A stretch of DNA of 64,000 nucleotides from Terrisporobacter mayombei (GTDB lineage: Bacteria > Bacillota > Clostridia > Peptostreptococcales > Peptostreptococcaceae): positions 434,001-498,000 of the forward strand of contig NZ_JAHZMP010000002.1 in the NCBI RefSeq assembly GCF_020748465.1, read 5' to 3'. Positions 36,142 to 44,614 of this stretch are shown here, piece after piece; the stretch's first letter is position 1; the number at the start of each line of letters is the position of its first letter. The position numbers and the translations under genes were made by a program. A model generated the notes under the pieces. The model worked only from the letters and a program-made list of their open reading frames with translations. It was not told the origin of the DNA and searched no databases.

Positions 36142-36270
36142 TAGAAAGACATAACCTAACGATTTAGTAAGGAATATAACGTTCAGAAATGTTTGTGCTA
36201 TTATTGTGTTGATGAATACATACAAAACAATTAGATGCTTAGCTATTTAAATATAAGGAGTTGAATAATT
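36142..36270 (+). repeat. Leader repeat copy A (orphan)
   Basis: About 125-bp sequence with AACGATT.AGTAAG.AATATA, a GTGTTG.TGAATA block and a final AAGGAGTTGAATAA ribosome site. Related to copies B (37524-37648) and C (38357-38481), but no paralogous gene follows. Region 35962-36402 contains nothing else I can support. Confidence 0.8.
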
Positions 36271-36402
36271 CCAATTATAAGCATGTCAAAATTTCTCTTG
36301 TTATGGAGTAAGCTTTGTTTTTTTACAAAACCTAGTCTTATCGGAATCAATATTCAAATATAAATAAGTTAACAGAAAGAAAACTACAAAGAGAGATGAT
36401 GT

Positions 36403-36766
36403 ATGAAAAAAATAATTATACTAATTTCAGCATTAATAATTTGTATTTTTGTATCTGGTAATTGAAGATGTTAAAAAACTTCTAAAAGATTATAGTTTTA
36501 AATCAGATTTAGTTGAGGACGAACCTGAAGATAATTTAAAGATGTATTCCTATATATTTAGAAATAATAATATGGAAAGTATTAGGGTAACTAATACTAT
36601 ACAAGATAACAAAGAGTATATTTCAGATATAGGCCATACTGTAGGAAAATATCCTCAATTATCAATAGGCGCTGTATCAGGAGATACTACAGTTCACGTT
36701 GATTATTATACAAGTGATAAAACTACTTATGAAAAAGTATATAATCTAATAAATAAATTAAAGTAA
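36403..36766 (+). pseudogene. Frameshifted exported or lipoprotein gene
   Basis: ATG 36403 begins a signal peptide (MKKIIILISALIICIFVSG) that stops at once in frame. The mature protein continues in another frame from IEDVKKLLKDYSFKSD to the stop at 36766. The join looks like a deletion that removed the lipobox Cys region. No ribosome site exists for an internal start. Function unknown. Confidence 0.7.
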
Positions 36767-36824
36767 ATCTAAAAAGATATTGGCTAAAAAATAAATGTAA
36801 CTTTATAGAAAGGGGGATTTTGAT

Positions 36825-37418
36825 ATGCTATTATGGATTATAGTTTTTGTTGGAACTTTAATATTTGTTTCAGGGCTGTATCTTCTTATAAAAAACTACA
36901 AGGATGGAAAATACATCATAGGATATGGATTACTTACTTATGCAGGGGTTGCAATAGTGTTGCTTGGAGTGATTTTATTAATGGAACCTGTATTTACAAG
37001 TTTACCTGGGAATTTGCCTATAACATTACCATTAGTTATTGATATATTAATTTGTATAATAGCAAGCAAATTATTATTCGAGCCAACTTTTTTAAAAAAC
37101 AAAACAAAAAGGGGCATATTTATAAAAAAATGTACTCAGTGTAATAAGAGCTTTTCATTCTACGACAGATTAAAAGTTTTTATTAATGGACATTTGAAAT
37201 GTTCACATTGTAATGCAATTTATGAGCCTAAACACAATGTAGATAGAGGAATATATTTTGGAATTATTTTAATTGCAAATATAATTATATTTAATCATAT
37301 CATTGTTTTAAATAACTTCATGCTACAAATTAAATTGCAAATACTAATAATACTGATAACTTATCCTTTGTTTGATTTGTTACCTAATAGATGGCAAAGA
37401 TATGAAAAGATTAGTTAG
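36825..37418 (+). CDS. TIGR04104-like zinc-ribbon membrane protein
   Basis: 197 residues: three N-terminal helices (about 3-21, 31-54 and 62-80), a zinc ribbon with KKCTQCNKSFSFYDRLKVF then LKCSHCNAIYEPKHN (two CxxC about 23 residues apart), and two C-terminal helices. The CxxC-20-CxxC arrangement matches TIGR04104. AAAGGGGG precedes ATG. Function unknown. A 30-codon fragment of a second copy is at 27629-27718. Confidence 0.8.
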   Translation: MLLWIIVFVGTLIFVSGLYLLIKNYKDGKYIIGYGLLTYAGVAIVLLGVILLMEPVFTSLPGNLPITLPLVIDILICIIASKLLFEPTFLKNKTKRGIFIKKCTQCNKSFSFYDRLKVFINGHLKCSHCNAIYEPKHNVDRGIYFGIILIANIIIFNHIIVLNNFMLQIKLQILIILITYPLFDLLPNRWQRYEKIS

Positions 37419-37463
37419 AATTTTGAATACATATTGTATAAAATAAATATAAATATGAATTTG

Positions 37464-37493
37464 AAGTAGGAGCAGATGCTCCTACTTTTTTGT
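37464..37493 (+). terminator. Terminator, family T3 copy 1
   Basis: AAGTAGGAGCA pairs with TGCTCCTACTT. Nearly the same as 38301-38326. Confidence 0.9.
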
Positions 37494-37523
37494 TTTTAGG
37501 TGTATTATATTTGTTATTTCTTA

Positions 37524-37648
37524 ACAGAAAATAACCTAACGATTCAGTAAGAAATATAATGTTTAAAAAAGTTTCTGATATTATTGTGTTGGTGAATACC
37601 TATAAAACAATTAAATATTTAGTTAATTATAAGGAGTTGAATAATTTG
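37524..37648 (+). repeat. Leader repeat copy B
   Basis: Directly precedes and includes the start of the first exported paralogue. Contains an in-frame ATG (37559) that could add 29 residues. Confidence 0.85.
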
Positions 37649-37996
37649 AAGAAAAAAATTAAGTATAAGATAGCAATTCCAACGGTTATAGTGTTAGTAT
37701 TACTATCATACATATTTTTAACACCAATAGGTACCTTGAGGTTTGCAGTATTTAGACAAGCATTTACGTCATACGAGACGACTTTAAAAGGAAGGGTCGA
37801 TTTACTTTATTTAACAATAAACTTAAATGTAGATTATGAAAGTTGTTGGCGACCACCAGAAGCTGTAATAGAAGGTGATCAAACAGTATATGATTTGATA
37901 GATTATCCATTTGAACCACTTACACAGATGCCACGGGACAGTTGGGTTATTACTAAGCATGACATATTTTATTGGGGTGAATATTATTTAGTTTAA
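37646..37996 (+). CDS. Exported small protein, paralogue 1
   Basis: 116 residues from TTG 37646, 8 bases after AAGGAG. This start gives KKKIKYKIAIP followed by one helix (about 10-28), a normal membrane anchor or signal; an ATG at 37559 has no ribosome site. The outside part ends in FEPLTQMPRDSW and HDIFYWGEYYLV. It shares about 60% of residues with 38479-38838, mainly over the first 40. Family not recognised. No lipobox. Confidence 0.65.
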   Translation: MKKKIKYKIAIPTVIVLVLLSYIFLTPIGTLRFAVFRQAFTSYETTLKGRVDLLYLTINLNVDYESCWRPPEAVIEGDQTVYDLIDYPFEPLTQMPRDSWVITKHDIFYWGEYYLV

Positions 37997-38128
37997 TAGA
38001 TGTTTATTAAATCTATAATTTAAATAATTCTTATCTAATTCAACACTATAGTTAGCTGGACAAACCGTTTATTTTTAAAATCAGTAATCATATAAAAAAT
38101 AGTATAGTTATAGAAAGGGTGAATAATT

Positions 38129-38266
38129 ATAGACACTTTAAACGTATTTATATCCATTGCTCTAATAATTGGAATTTTTATAATTATTATTGTATCATTT
38201 TATATTATAATAAAGGAATTCATAAGTATATATAAAGAATTAAAGGATAGATATAAGTTGAAATAG
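38129..38266 (+). CDS. Small membrane protein with apparent ATA start
   Basis: A 45-codon frame (one strong helix with IIGIFIIIIVSFYIIIKEF, then a charged tail) follows AAAGGG at 9 bases, but the codon in start position is ATA, after ATT and a stop. No ATG, GTG or TTG is suitable. An ATG-to-ATA change would explain it, so the gene may be freshly inactivated or use a rare start. Confidence 0.4.
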   Translation: MDTLNVFISIALIIGIFIIIIVSFYIIIKEFISIYKELKDRYKLK

Positions 38267-38300
38267 CAGTTTTTAATTTTAATATAAGGTAAACTTAAAG

Positions 38301-38326
38301 TAGGAGCATATGCTCCTATTTTTTTA
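38301..38326 (+). terminator. Terminator, family T3 copy 2
   Basis: TAGGAGCA and TGCTCCTA pair, then seven T. Confidence 0.85.
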
Positions 38327-38356
38327 TTTTGGATATATTATATTTCTGATTTTCTA

Positions 38357-38481
38357 ATAGACAATAATCTAACGATTCAGTAAGGAATATATTGTGTAGG
38401 AAAGTTTGTGCTATTATTGTGTTGATGAATAACCATAAAAGAATTGGATATTTAGTTAATTATAAGGAGTTGAATATTTTG
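38357..38481 (+). repeat. Leader repeat copy C
   Basis: Same block order as copy B, with the same AAGGAGTTGAATA-TTTTG ribosome site and start. Confidence 0.85.
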
Positions 38482-38838
38482 AAGAAAAAAATTAAGTATA
38501 AGATAGCAATTCCAACAATTATAGTACTAGGGTTACTATCATACATATTCTTAACACCAATAGGAGCCTTGAGGTTTGCAGTATTTAGAGAAGCGTTTGT
38601 AGGAGAAATGCAAACAGATTTCCTTTTAGCAGCAATAAATTTAGAGGTAGATTATAGCGATGAGTGTGCCCCATGTCCAGTTCGCGCGGAACCAGTTCGT
38701 GAACAATATCAAGGGGGCAATCCAATGCTTTATTATATAAAGGGTGCTCCAGTTGAGCCGCTTACAGAAACAGCATTTGATATGTGGGTTGTATGTAAGT
38801 ATGGTATATTTTATTGGAGTGAGCCTTATGAAGTCTAA
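38479..38838 (+). CDS. Exported small protein, paralogue 2
   Basis: 119 residues from TTG 38479 after AAGGAG. The anchor segment (KKKIKYKIAIPTIIVLGLLS) and LTPIGALRFAVFREAF are nearly the same as in paralogue 1. The outside half diverges, gaining CAPCPVR (a CxxC) before the shared FYW end. Rapid divergence of the outside part with a conserved anchor suggests surface variation or immunity-like roles; this is inference. Confidence 0.65.
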   Translation: MKKKIKYKIAIPTIIVLGLLSYIFLTPIGALRFAVFREAFVGEMQTDFLLAAINLEVDYSDECAPCPVRAEPVREQYQGGNPMLYYIKGAPVEPLTETAFDMWVVCKYGIFYWSEPYEV

Positions 38839-38979
38839 TAAATTAGTATTAAATAATCCTATATAATTAAAATAAAAATCAGCTAAAAACAGTTGACTTT
38901 GAGTTAACTCCAAGTGCTAGGATATAAATATGAGGAAATGAAAAATTTACTAAAAACATGTTTATAAAAGGAGTATACT

Positions 38980-40098
38980 ATGAGCAAAAAACTAGGATTT
39001 GGATATATGAGATTACCCTTAACAAATAGCGAAGAGCCAACAACTGTGAACTACGAAGAAGTAAATAAAATGGTAGATGCATTTTTAGAGAGGGGATTTA
39101 CTTATTTTGATACAGCATATATGTATCATAACTTTATAAGTGAAACAGTTATAAGAGAAACAGTAGTAAAACGTCATCCTAGAGAAAGTTTTACACTAGC
39201 CACAAAAATGCCAACAAAGTTTCTAAAAAAAGAAGAAGATTTAGAAAGAATATTCAATGAACAATTAGAAAAATGTGGAGTAGACTACTTTGATTATTAT
39301 CTAATACATAATTTAGGAGTTTCTCATTATGAAATAGCACAAAAATTTAATGTATTTGAATTTGTTCAAAAGAAAAAAGAAGAAGGCAAAATAAAAAGTG
39401 TAGGATTTTCATTCCACGATAAAGCAGGCTTATTGGAAGAAATATTAACAGCTCATCCAGAAGTAGATTTTGTTCAATTACAATTAAACTATATAGACTG
39501 GGATAATGAAAGTATACAATCTAGAAAATGCTACGAGATAGCCACAAATCACAATAAACCAGTAATTGTTATGGAACCAGTAAAAGGTGGAACATTGGCG
39601 AAAGTACCAGAGTCAGTAGAAAAACTATTTAAAGATTATCATGCAGATATGTCTGTATCATCTTGGGCAATAAGATTTGCAGCAAGTCACGAAAAAGTAA
39701 TGATGGTACTAAGTGGTATGTCATCTATGGAGCAATTATTAGACAATACATCATATATGAAGAACTTCCAACCATTAGATAAGGAAGAGTTAAATATTAT
39801 AAATAATGCAGTAGAATTGATAAATGGATCAATAGTTGTACCTTGTACATCATGTCAATATTGCGTAGAAGGATGTCCTAAAAATATTCCAATACCAAAT
39901 TACTTTGCTCTTTATAATGCAGAAAAACAATTTGATAATAAAGGTTTCTCAACTCAAGGAGTGTATTATGGAAACTATACAAAAACTTATGGAAAAGCAT
40001 CTGATTGTATAGAATGTAAAAAATGTGAAAGTAGTTGTCCTCAACATATTGATATAACAAATGCATTAAAAGAAGTTGCAACAACTTTTGAAAAATAA
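38980..40098 (+). CDS. Aldo/keto reductase with C-terminal Fe-S domain
   Basis: 372 residues. Aldo/keto reductase barrel (about 1-270) with FDTAYMYHN, catalytic-lysine region TKMPTKF and YLIHNLG. The C-terminal part has [18 protein letters not shown] and [17 protein letters not shown], eight cysteines for two 4Fe-4S clusters. This fusion is common in anaerobes and suggests ferredoxin-linked rather than only NADPH-linked reduction. Substrate unknown. AAGGAG precedes ATG. Monocistronic. Confidence 0.95.
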   Translation: MSKKLGFGYMRLPLTNSEEPTTVNYEEVNKMVDAFLERGFTYFDTAYMYHNFISETVIRETVVKRHPRESFTLATKMPTKFLKKEEDLERIFNEQLEKCGVDYFDYYLIHNLGVSHYEIAQKFNVFEFVQKKKEEGKIKSVGFSFHDKAGLLEEILTAHPEVDFVQLQLNYIDWDNESIQSRKCYEIATNHNKPVIVMEPVKGGTLAKVPESVEKLFKDYHADMSVSSWAIRFAASHEKVMMVLSGMSSMEQLLDNTSYMKNFQPLDKEELNIINNAVELINGSIVVPCTSCQYCVEGCPKNIPIPNYFALYNAEKQFDNKGFSTQGVYYGNYTKTYGKASDCIECKKCESSCPQHIDITNALKEVATTFEK

Positions 40099-40103
40099 CA
40101 ACA

Positions 40104-40143
40104 AAAGGTATCTTAAATAATATTTAAGGTGCCTTTTATTTTT
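40104..40143 (+). terminator. Terminator after aldo/keto reductase
   Basis: AAAAGG.A.CTTAAATA pairs with ATTTAAG..CCTTTT with small mismatches. Confidence 0.75.
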
Positions 40144-40198
40144 TGAAAAAGATATATTTGAAATAAGCATAAATTTAATATTATAATAATGAAATTTA

Positions 40199-40289
40199 TT
40201 GACAATATCGATACTCGATGTTAATCTTAAATTAAATATATAGATCACAGACTTTTTTACATATTATTATCGACACTCGATATTATAAT
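40199..40289 (+). promoter_or_regulatory. Promoter region with two PadR-type palindromes
   Basis: TTGACA (40199-40204), 17-bp spacer, TAATCT (40222-40227); the palindrome ATCGA-TAC-TCGAT (40207-40219) fills the spacer. A second copy, ATCGA-CAC-TCGAT (40269-40281), overlaps another -10-like TATTATAAT. Repressor binding at both sites would block transcription of the operon, which encodes its own PadR. Confidence 0.65.
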
Positions 40290-40332
40290 GGCTAAATTTA
40301 AAATTCATAAACCTAAAAAGGGGACGTATGTT

Positions 40333-41091
40333 ATGAAAATAGGCAAAGATACATTTATTAAATTAATTTTATTTAAAGAAAATGAATGCAAGGCCTTACA
40401 AGAGTATTTAGAGGAAAAAGCCCTAGAGGGATGGATTTTAGAGGATAGAAACGCTGGATTTTTTGTATTTAAAAAAGGTGAGCCTCGCAAAATTAAATAT
40501 ACTGTAGATATATTTACAGAATTAAAAACAGGTGAATATAAGGAATATTGTGAAGCCAGCGGGTGGAAGTATATATGTGAAACTGACAAATATTTGATAT
40601 TTTCCAGTGAAGAAGAAAATATAACTCCTGTACATACGTATGAAGAAACGGAATTAAAAAAGGTGCGTAAATCAATGATAGTAAATTTATTTACATTTCT
40701 ATGTTGTCTTTATTTAATAGGTTCCAACGTATATGATGCTTTTGTACCTAATTGGGGCAATAACATAGAATCATATGATGATGAATATTTGTTACTTATA
40801 ATGGTTTCTGTCATATTTGTCACATGGCCAGTTGTGGATCTTGTAAGAACAGGTTTATGGTACTTTAAATCTAGTAAATGTATCAAAATAAACGGGGATG
40901 TAAAATACCCAACTCTTAAAGAATTTAAAATAAAGACGGCATATTTTGATCTTGTGTTAATAACGCTTTCAATATTAATAATAATTTTAATAGGAAGCTT
41001 TACTGATTTAGATACAATGTTAGGGACAGTATTAATTATATTAGCAGTGATTTTTTATTTAGAAAAAATTATTAAAATAATTATAAATTAA
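40333..41091 (+). CDS. DUF2812 membrane protein, first of PadR operon
   Basis: 252 residues from ATG 40333, 8 bases after AAAAGGGGA; the ATG at 40288 has no ribosome site and lies in the operator. DUF2812 domain at about 10-105 (KENECKALQEYLEEKALEGW; YKEYCEASGWKYICET). Four membrane helices follow. DUF2812 proteins are nearly always coupled to PadR regulators and may sense envelope or membrane states; function unknown. Confidence 0.88.
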   Translation: MKIGKDTFIKLILFKENECKALQEYLEEKALEGWILEDRNAGFFVFKKGEPRKIKYTVDIFTELKTGEYKEYCEASGWKYICETDKYLIFSSEEENITPVHTYEETELKKVRKSMIVNLFTFLCCLYLIGSNVYDAFVPNWGNNIESYDDEYLLLIMVSVIFVTWPVVDLVRTGLWYFKSSKCIKINGDVKYPTLKEFKIKTAYFDLVLITLSILIIILIGSFTDLDTMLGTVLIILAVIFYLEKIIKIIIN

Positions 41092-41125
41092 CATATTTAA
41101 AATTAAATAACTGGGAGGTTTTAAA

Positions 41126-41452
41126 ATGGCTAGAAAGCAACTTCAGACACTATCAGAACCCATGTATTATATATTACTAGCCTTAACAAATGAATGTTGT
41201 GGTGTAGACATTATGAAAAAAGTTGAGCACATATCTGGAGGTAGAATATCAGTAGGACCAGGAACATTATACGCCCTACTTGGCAAGTTTGAAAATTCTG
41301 GTCTAATAAGGGAAACAGCAGTAGAAGGAAGAAAGAGAAGTTATATAATAACCCAGGAAGGATATGAAGCTTTGAATAAAGAATACATGCGACTTAAATC
41401 CATGGTTGATGAAGGGGCAAAGTATATGGGAGGAAATCATGAGAATAAGTAA
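41126..41452 (+). CDS. PadR-family transcriptional repressor
   Basis: 108 residues, a winged-helix domain with LSEPMYYILLALTNECCGVD, the recognition part GPGTLYALLGKFENSGLIRE and a C-terminal helix. PadR proteins are dimers that bind palindromes and respond to membrane-active compounds or phenolics. TGGGAGG precedes ATG. It lies between two DUF2812 genes and overlaps the second by 14 bp. Probably represses its own operon at 40207-40281. Confidence 0.93.
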   Translation: MARKQLQTLSEPMYYILLALTNECCGVDIMKKVEHISGGRISVGPGTLYALLGKFENSGLIRETAVEGRKRSYIITQEGYEALNKEYMRLKSMVDEGAKYMGGNHENK

Positions 41453-42752
41453 AAATATGCTTGCTGAATTATTGTTCTTTAGAGAACATGAGTGTAAAGC
41501 AGTCGAAGAATATTTAGAAGAAAAAGCATTAGAAGGGTGGATGTTATCTGACATAAGGTGTGGACTTTTTATCTTTAAAAAATCAGCACCAGGTAATTAT
41601 AAATTTACAGTTGATAATTTTACGGATAATATTAAAATTGGTTCTGAACGAGAATATATAGAGTACTGTGAAGCAGGGGGATGGACATATTTATGCTCAA
41701 CTTTTGGCAAATACTTTGTATTTTGTACTAAAGATGAATTCACAACACCTATACAAACTGATGAAGAAATAGTAATAAAGAAAGTGCGTAAATCCATATT
41801 GATAAGTATGTTTTTTTATATTTTTATTGCTACAATGTTGGTATATATTAGTTTATTTCAAAAAAGTTATGTGTTTTTCACTGAAATATCAGACAAAAAT
41901 AGTTTATCTGTAATGATGGGTTTATTGTTAATAGTATTTTTATATATATCGTGCACAATAAGAGATGGAATATGGTATTTTAAATCTAAAAAAGCCTTAA
42001 AGATGGGAGAAGATATAAATTATATTTCATGTAAATCATTTAAAATAAAGAATGCTTATGTGAAAGTTTATCTAAATATAGGTATCCTTATCCTTATGAT
42101 TTTAAGTTTAATAGGTGATGAGACAAATAATATGGCTTATATATATATTTCTATTGTTACATTTTTACTTATCATTTTTATTATTAAATTTATAAACATA
42201 ACATTATCAAAGTATAAAAAAGTAAGCAAAATATTAGGTACTATCATATTTGTAGTTGGGTTATTTTTGTGTGCAAATATTTTTTTTACTGTAAAAGATA
42301 TGGTAAATTATGTGGGAGACCCCAATCAGCCAGTAATTATGAGTATAAATGATTTTGAAAATATTAAAATAAAAAATACTAATTTATATTATGAAAGATC
42401 AGAATCTTTACTTGCTAGTAATTATAAATATTATTATGATAAATTTAATAATGTTGAATTTTATGACTATAATTCTGAACCTAGTAAAGAATATTTTGAT
42501 TATGAAATATGTAAAAGTAAATATGAATGGGTATTAGATAAGATTTTCCATTCTTATTTAAAGCTTTATAAGTATCATGATTATGTTGAAGTAAAAGATA
42601 AGGACTGGGGTGCTATAAAAGTTTATAAAGACAATAAAGAAAAGAATGGGTATCTACTTAGATATAAAGACAGAGTTATTTGCGTTTCGGGAAGTATAGA
42701 TTTCACAAAAGAAAATAAAAAATTTATTAAAGATAAGTGCCTTGAATGGTAG
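41439..42752 (+). CDS. DUF2812 membrane protein with large C-terminal outside domain
   Basis: 437 residues from ATG 41439 (GGGAGG upstream), inside the PadR stop region, so translation is coupled. DUF2812 domain at about 8-115 (FREHECKAVEEYLEEKALEGW), helices at about 120-143, 153-175, 207-225, 232-255 and 263-283, then an outside domain of 150 residues not found in the first paralogue. The C-terminal part resembles an anti-sigma-like or sensory module only in layout. Function unknown. Confidence 0.85.
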   Translation: MRISKNMLAELLFFREHECKAVEEYLEEKALEGWMLSDIRCGLFIFKKSAPGNYKFTVDNFTDNIKIGSEREYIEYCEAGGWTYLCSTFGKYFVFCTKDEFTTPIQTDEEIVIKKVRKSILISMFFYIFIATMLVYISLFQKSYVFFTEISDKNSLSVMMGLLLIVFLYISCTIRDGIWYFKSKKALKMGEDINYISCKSFKIKNAYVKVYLNIGILILMILSLIGDETNNMAYIYISIVTFLLIIFIIKFINITLSKYKKVSKILGTIIFVVGLFLCANIFFTVKDMVNYVGDPNQPVIMSINDFENIKIKNTNLYYERSESLLASNYKYYYDKFNNVEFYDYNSEPSKEYFDYEICKSKYEWVLDKIFHSYLKLYKYHDYVEVKDKDWGAIKVYKDNKEKNGYLLRYKDRVICVSGSIDFTKENKKFIKDKCLEW

Positions 42753-42813
42753 TAAATAGAATAAGTTATAACATTTTACGGATTTTAATTATATATAATA
42801 AAAAAATAATGTA

Positions 42814-42842
42814 TTGACAATATAAAAAAACACATTTACAAT
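42814..42842 (+). promoter_or_regulatory. Promoter of the T-box operon
   Basis: TTGACA (42814-42819), 17-bp spacer, TACAAT (42837-42842), about 60 bp before stem I. Confidence 0.75.
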
Positions 42843-42879
42843 AATAATTAACAAATAAAGATAAATTAAATTCGATGAA

Positions 42880-43178
42880 AAAGAAAGTAGATATAATTCA
42901 TGTTTCAGCGAGCTAGGGTTGGTGGAAGCCTGGCAACAATGTTTGTATTGAAGAGAGCTTTGGAGAAGAATATCTGAATTAATAGTAGGATATTAGGTAT
43001 GTCCCGCCTTAAGGGATTAGAGTGGATAAGTTTTATTCGCAGCAAATTTTGAGCAACGGATTTGTCTGAAGCGGTAGCGAAGACATATCGTTGGCGATAT
43101 GAGCAAAGCGAATTTTATCAATTAGAGTGGTAACGCGGAATATTTCGTCTCTTGGTTTTATAGCCAAGGGACTTTTTT
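42880..43178 (+). promoter_or_regulatory. T-box riboswitch, complete
   Basis: Stem I has AGCGAGC (42907-42913), the distal-loop GGTTGGTGGAAGCC and GAAGAGAGCTTTGGAG with the specifier. The T-box AGAGTGGTAACGCGG is at 43124-43138, followed by the terminator GTCTCTTGG/CCAAGGGAC and six T (43147-43178). Uncharged tRNA opens it. Specifier AGA (Arg) or GAG (Glu) are both possible in TGAAGAGAGC; UGGU needs a tRNA with discriminator A, which disfavours Glu. Confidence 0.93.
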
Positions 43179-43291
43179 AATTGTGTAAAAAGTATTTTGC
43201 GAAAACACATAACTTAGAATAAACGGATTTGTCAGTTTGCATTTATTAAAAACTGAAAATTTGAAAAATTCTGAAATGCTAATTGAGAACT

Positions 43292-43357
43292 TATCAATAA
43301 GAGTGGTAACACGGAATATTTCGTCTCTTGGTTTTTAAAGCCAGGAGACTTTTTTTA
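43292..43357 (+). promoter_or_regulatory. Second T-box antiterminator/terminator lacking stem I
   Basis: AGAGTGGTAACACGG (43300-43314) and CGTCTCTTGG paired with CCAGGAGAC plus T-run repeat the 3' half of the first T-box with 111 bp of different sequence between. No AGCGAGC or specifier stem precedes it. It would add a second stop that tRNA may or may not open. Confidence 0.8.
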
Positions 43358-43414
43358 TTGTAGGAAATTATATCTTCAAAGTAAATGAATCTATCAAAAA
43401 AGGGGGAAAAGATT

Positions 43415-44539
43415 ATGGATACTACACAACAATATCCACTTTTAGAAATAAATCTTAATAAAATAGCAGATAACACAAAATACTTGGTAGATTTATGTAA
43501 TGAAAATAACATAAGTATTGCAGGTGTTATCAAAGGGGTAAATGCACAACAAGAAGTAGTAGATGTACTAGCAGATGGAGGATGTAAATATTTAGCCAGC
43601 TCTAGAATAGAACAATTAATTGGGTTAAAAGAAAAAAATAATGAAAAAGAAACTATGCTAATAAGAATGCCTATGAAACATGAAGTCAAAGAAGTAGTTA
43701 AACATATTGATATATCTTTAAATTCAGAAATCAAGACTATAAACTTGCTAGAAAAAGAGTGCAAAAAGCAAAAAAAAGAACATAAGATAGTTCTTATGAT
43801 GGATTTAGGGGATTTGAGAGAAGGATTTTTTGATAAAGATGAACTTATTGATACTACTTTATACATTGAAAATAATTTAGAATATGTAAAATTATATGGA
43901 ATAGGCACAAATTTAAGCTGCTATGGATCAATTAAACCATCACATGAGAATTTAAGTTATTTATGTGAAATAGCAGAAGAAGTTGAAAGTAAAATTGGTA
44001 GAAAGCTAGACATAGTATCAGGGGGATCAACTACATCACTACCATTATTATTTGATAAGAAAATGCCATCAAAAATAAATAATCTAAGAATAGGAGAAGC
44101 CTTAATTATAGGCAGAGATTTAATAGATTATTGGGGCTACGACTTAGATAAAATGCACAAAGACACTATGATTCTAAAAGCTGAAATAATAGAAATAAAA
44201 GAAAAACCAACTTATCCTATAGGAGAAATGTTCCTAGATGCCTTTGGTAATAAACCTGAATATGAAGATAAAGGCATAAGAAAAAGAGCCATATTAGCTG
44301 TTGGAAAACAAGACTTTGTAAATGATAGAGACTTAGTTCCTTTGGAAGATGGAATAGAAATAGCAGGAAGTAGTAGTGATCATCTTATAGTAGATATACA
44401 AAACTCTAAGGTGGATTATCAAGTAGGGGATATTATAAGTTTTGGAATGTTTTATTCAAATGCACTTTATATAACATCATCAAAATACGTAAAGAAACAA
44501 TATATTCAATTGGAAGAATTGGAGAAGGAATACGCATAG
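43415..44539 (+). CDS. PLP-dependent amino-acid racemase (Orr/YhfX-like)
   Basis: 374 residues from ATG 43415, after AAAGGGGGA; an earlier ATG (43385) has none. Alanine-racemase-like barrel: PLP lysine in SIAGVIKGVNAQ, IRMPMKHE, MDLGDLREGFF, SGGSTTSLPLL, and a C-terminal beta domain. It fits the ornithine/alanine racemase group that starts Stickland-type ornithine use. The T-box leader ties expression to an amino-acid shortage, possibly arginine. Substrate not proven. Confidence 0.88.
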   Translation: MDTTQQYPLLEINLNKIADNTKYLVDLCNENNISIAGVIKGVNAQQEVVDVLADGGCKYLASSRIEQLIGLKEKNNEKETMLIRMPMKHEVKEVVKHIDISLNSEIKTINLLEKECKKQKKEHKIVLMMDLGDLREGFFDKDELIDTTLYIENNLEYVKLYGIGTNLSCYGSIKPSHENLSYLCEIAEEVESKIGRKLDIVSGGSTTSLPLLFDKKMPSKINNLRIGEALIIGRDLIDYWGYDLDKMHKDTMILKAEIIEIKEKPTYPIGEMFLDAFGNKPEYEDKGIRKRAILAVGKQDFVNDRDLVPLEDGIEIAGSSSDHLIVDIQNSKVDYQVGDIISFGMFYSNALYITSSKYVKKQYIQLEELEKEYA

Positions 44540-44614
44540 AAATTATAAAAAATTATTGGAATAATTGAAATTATTTTAAAATTACAAAAAAGACAATTAT
44601 ATGGAGGAATTATT

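Noticed and set aside
43294..43908. 204-residue minus-strand ORF over T-box and racemase
   Set aside because: Covers a structured leader and the antisense of a clear enzyme.
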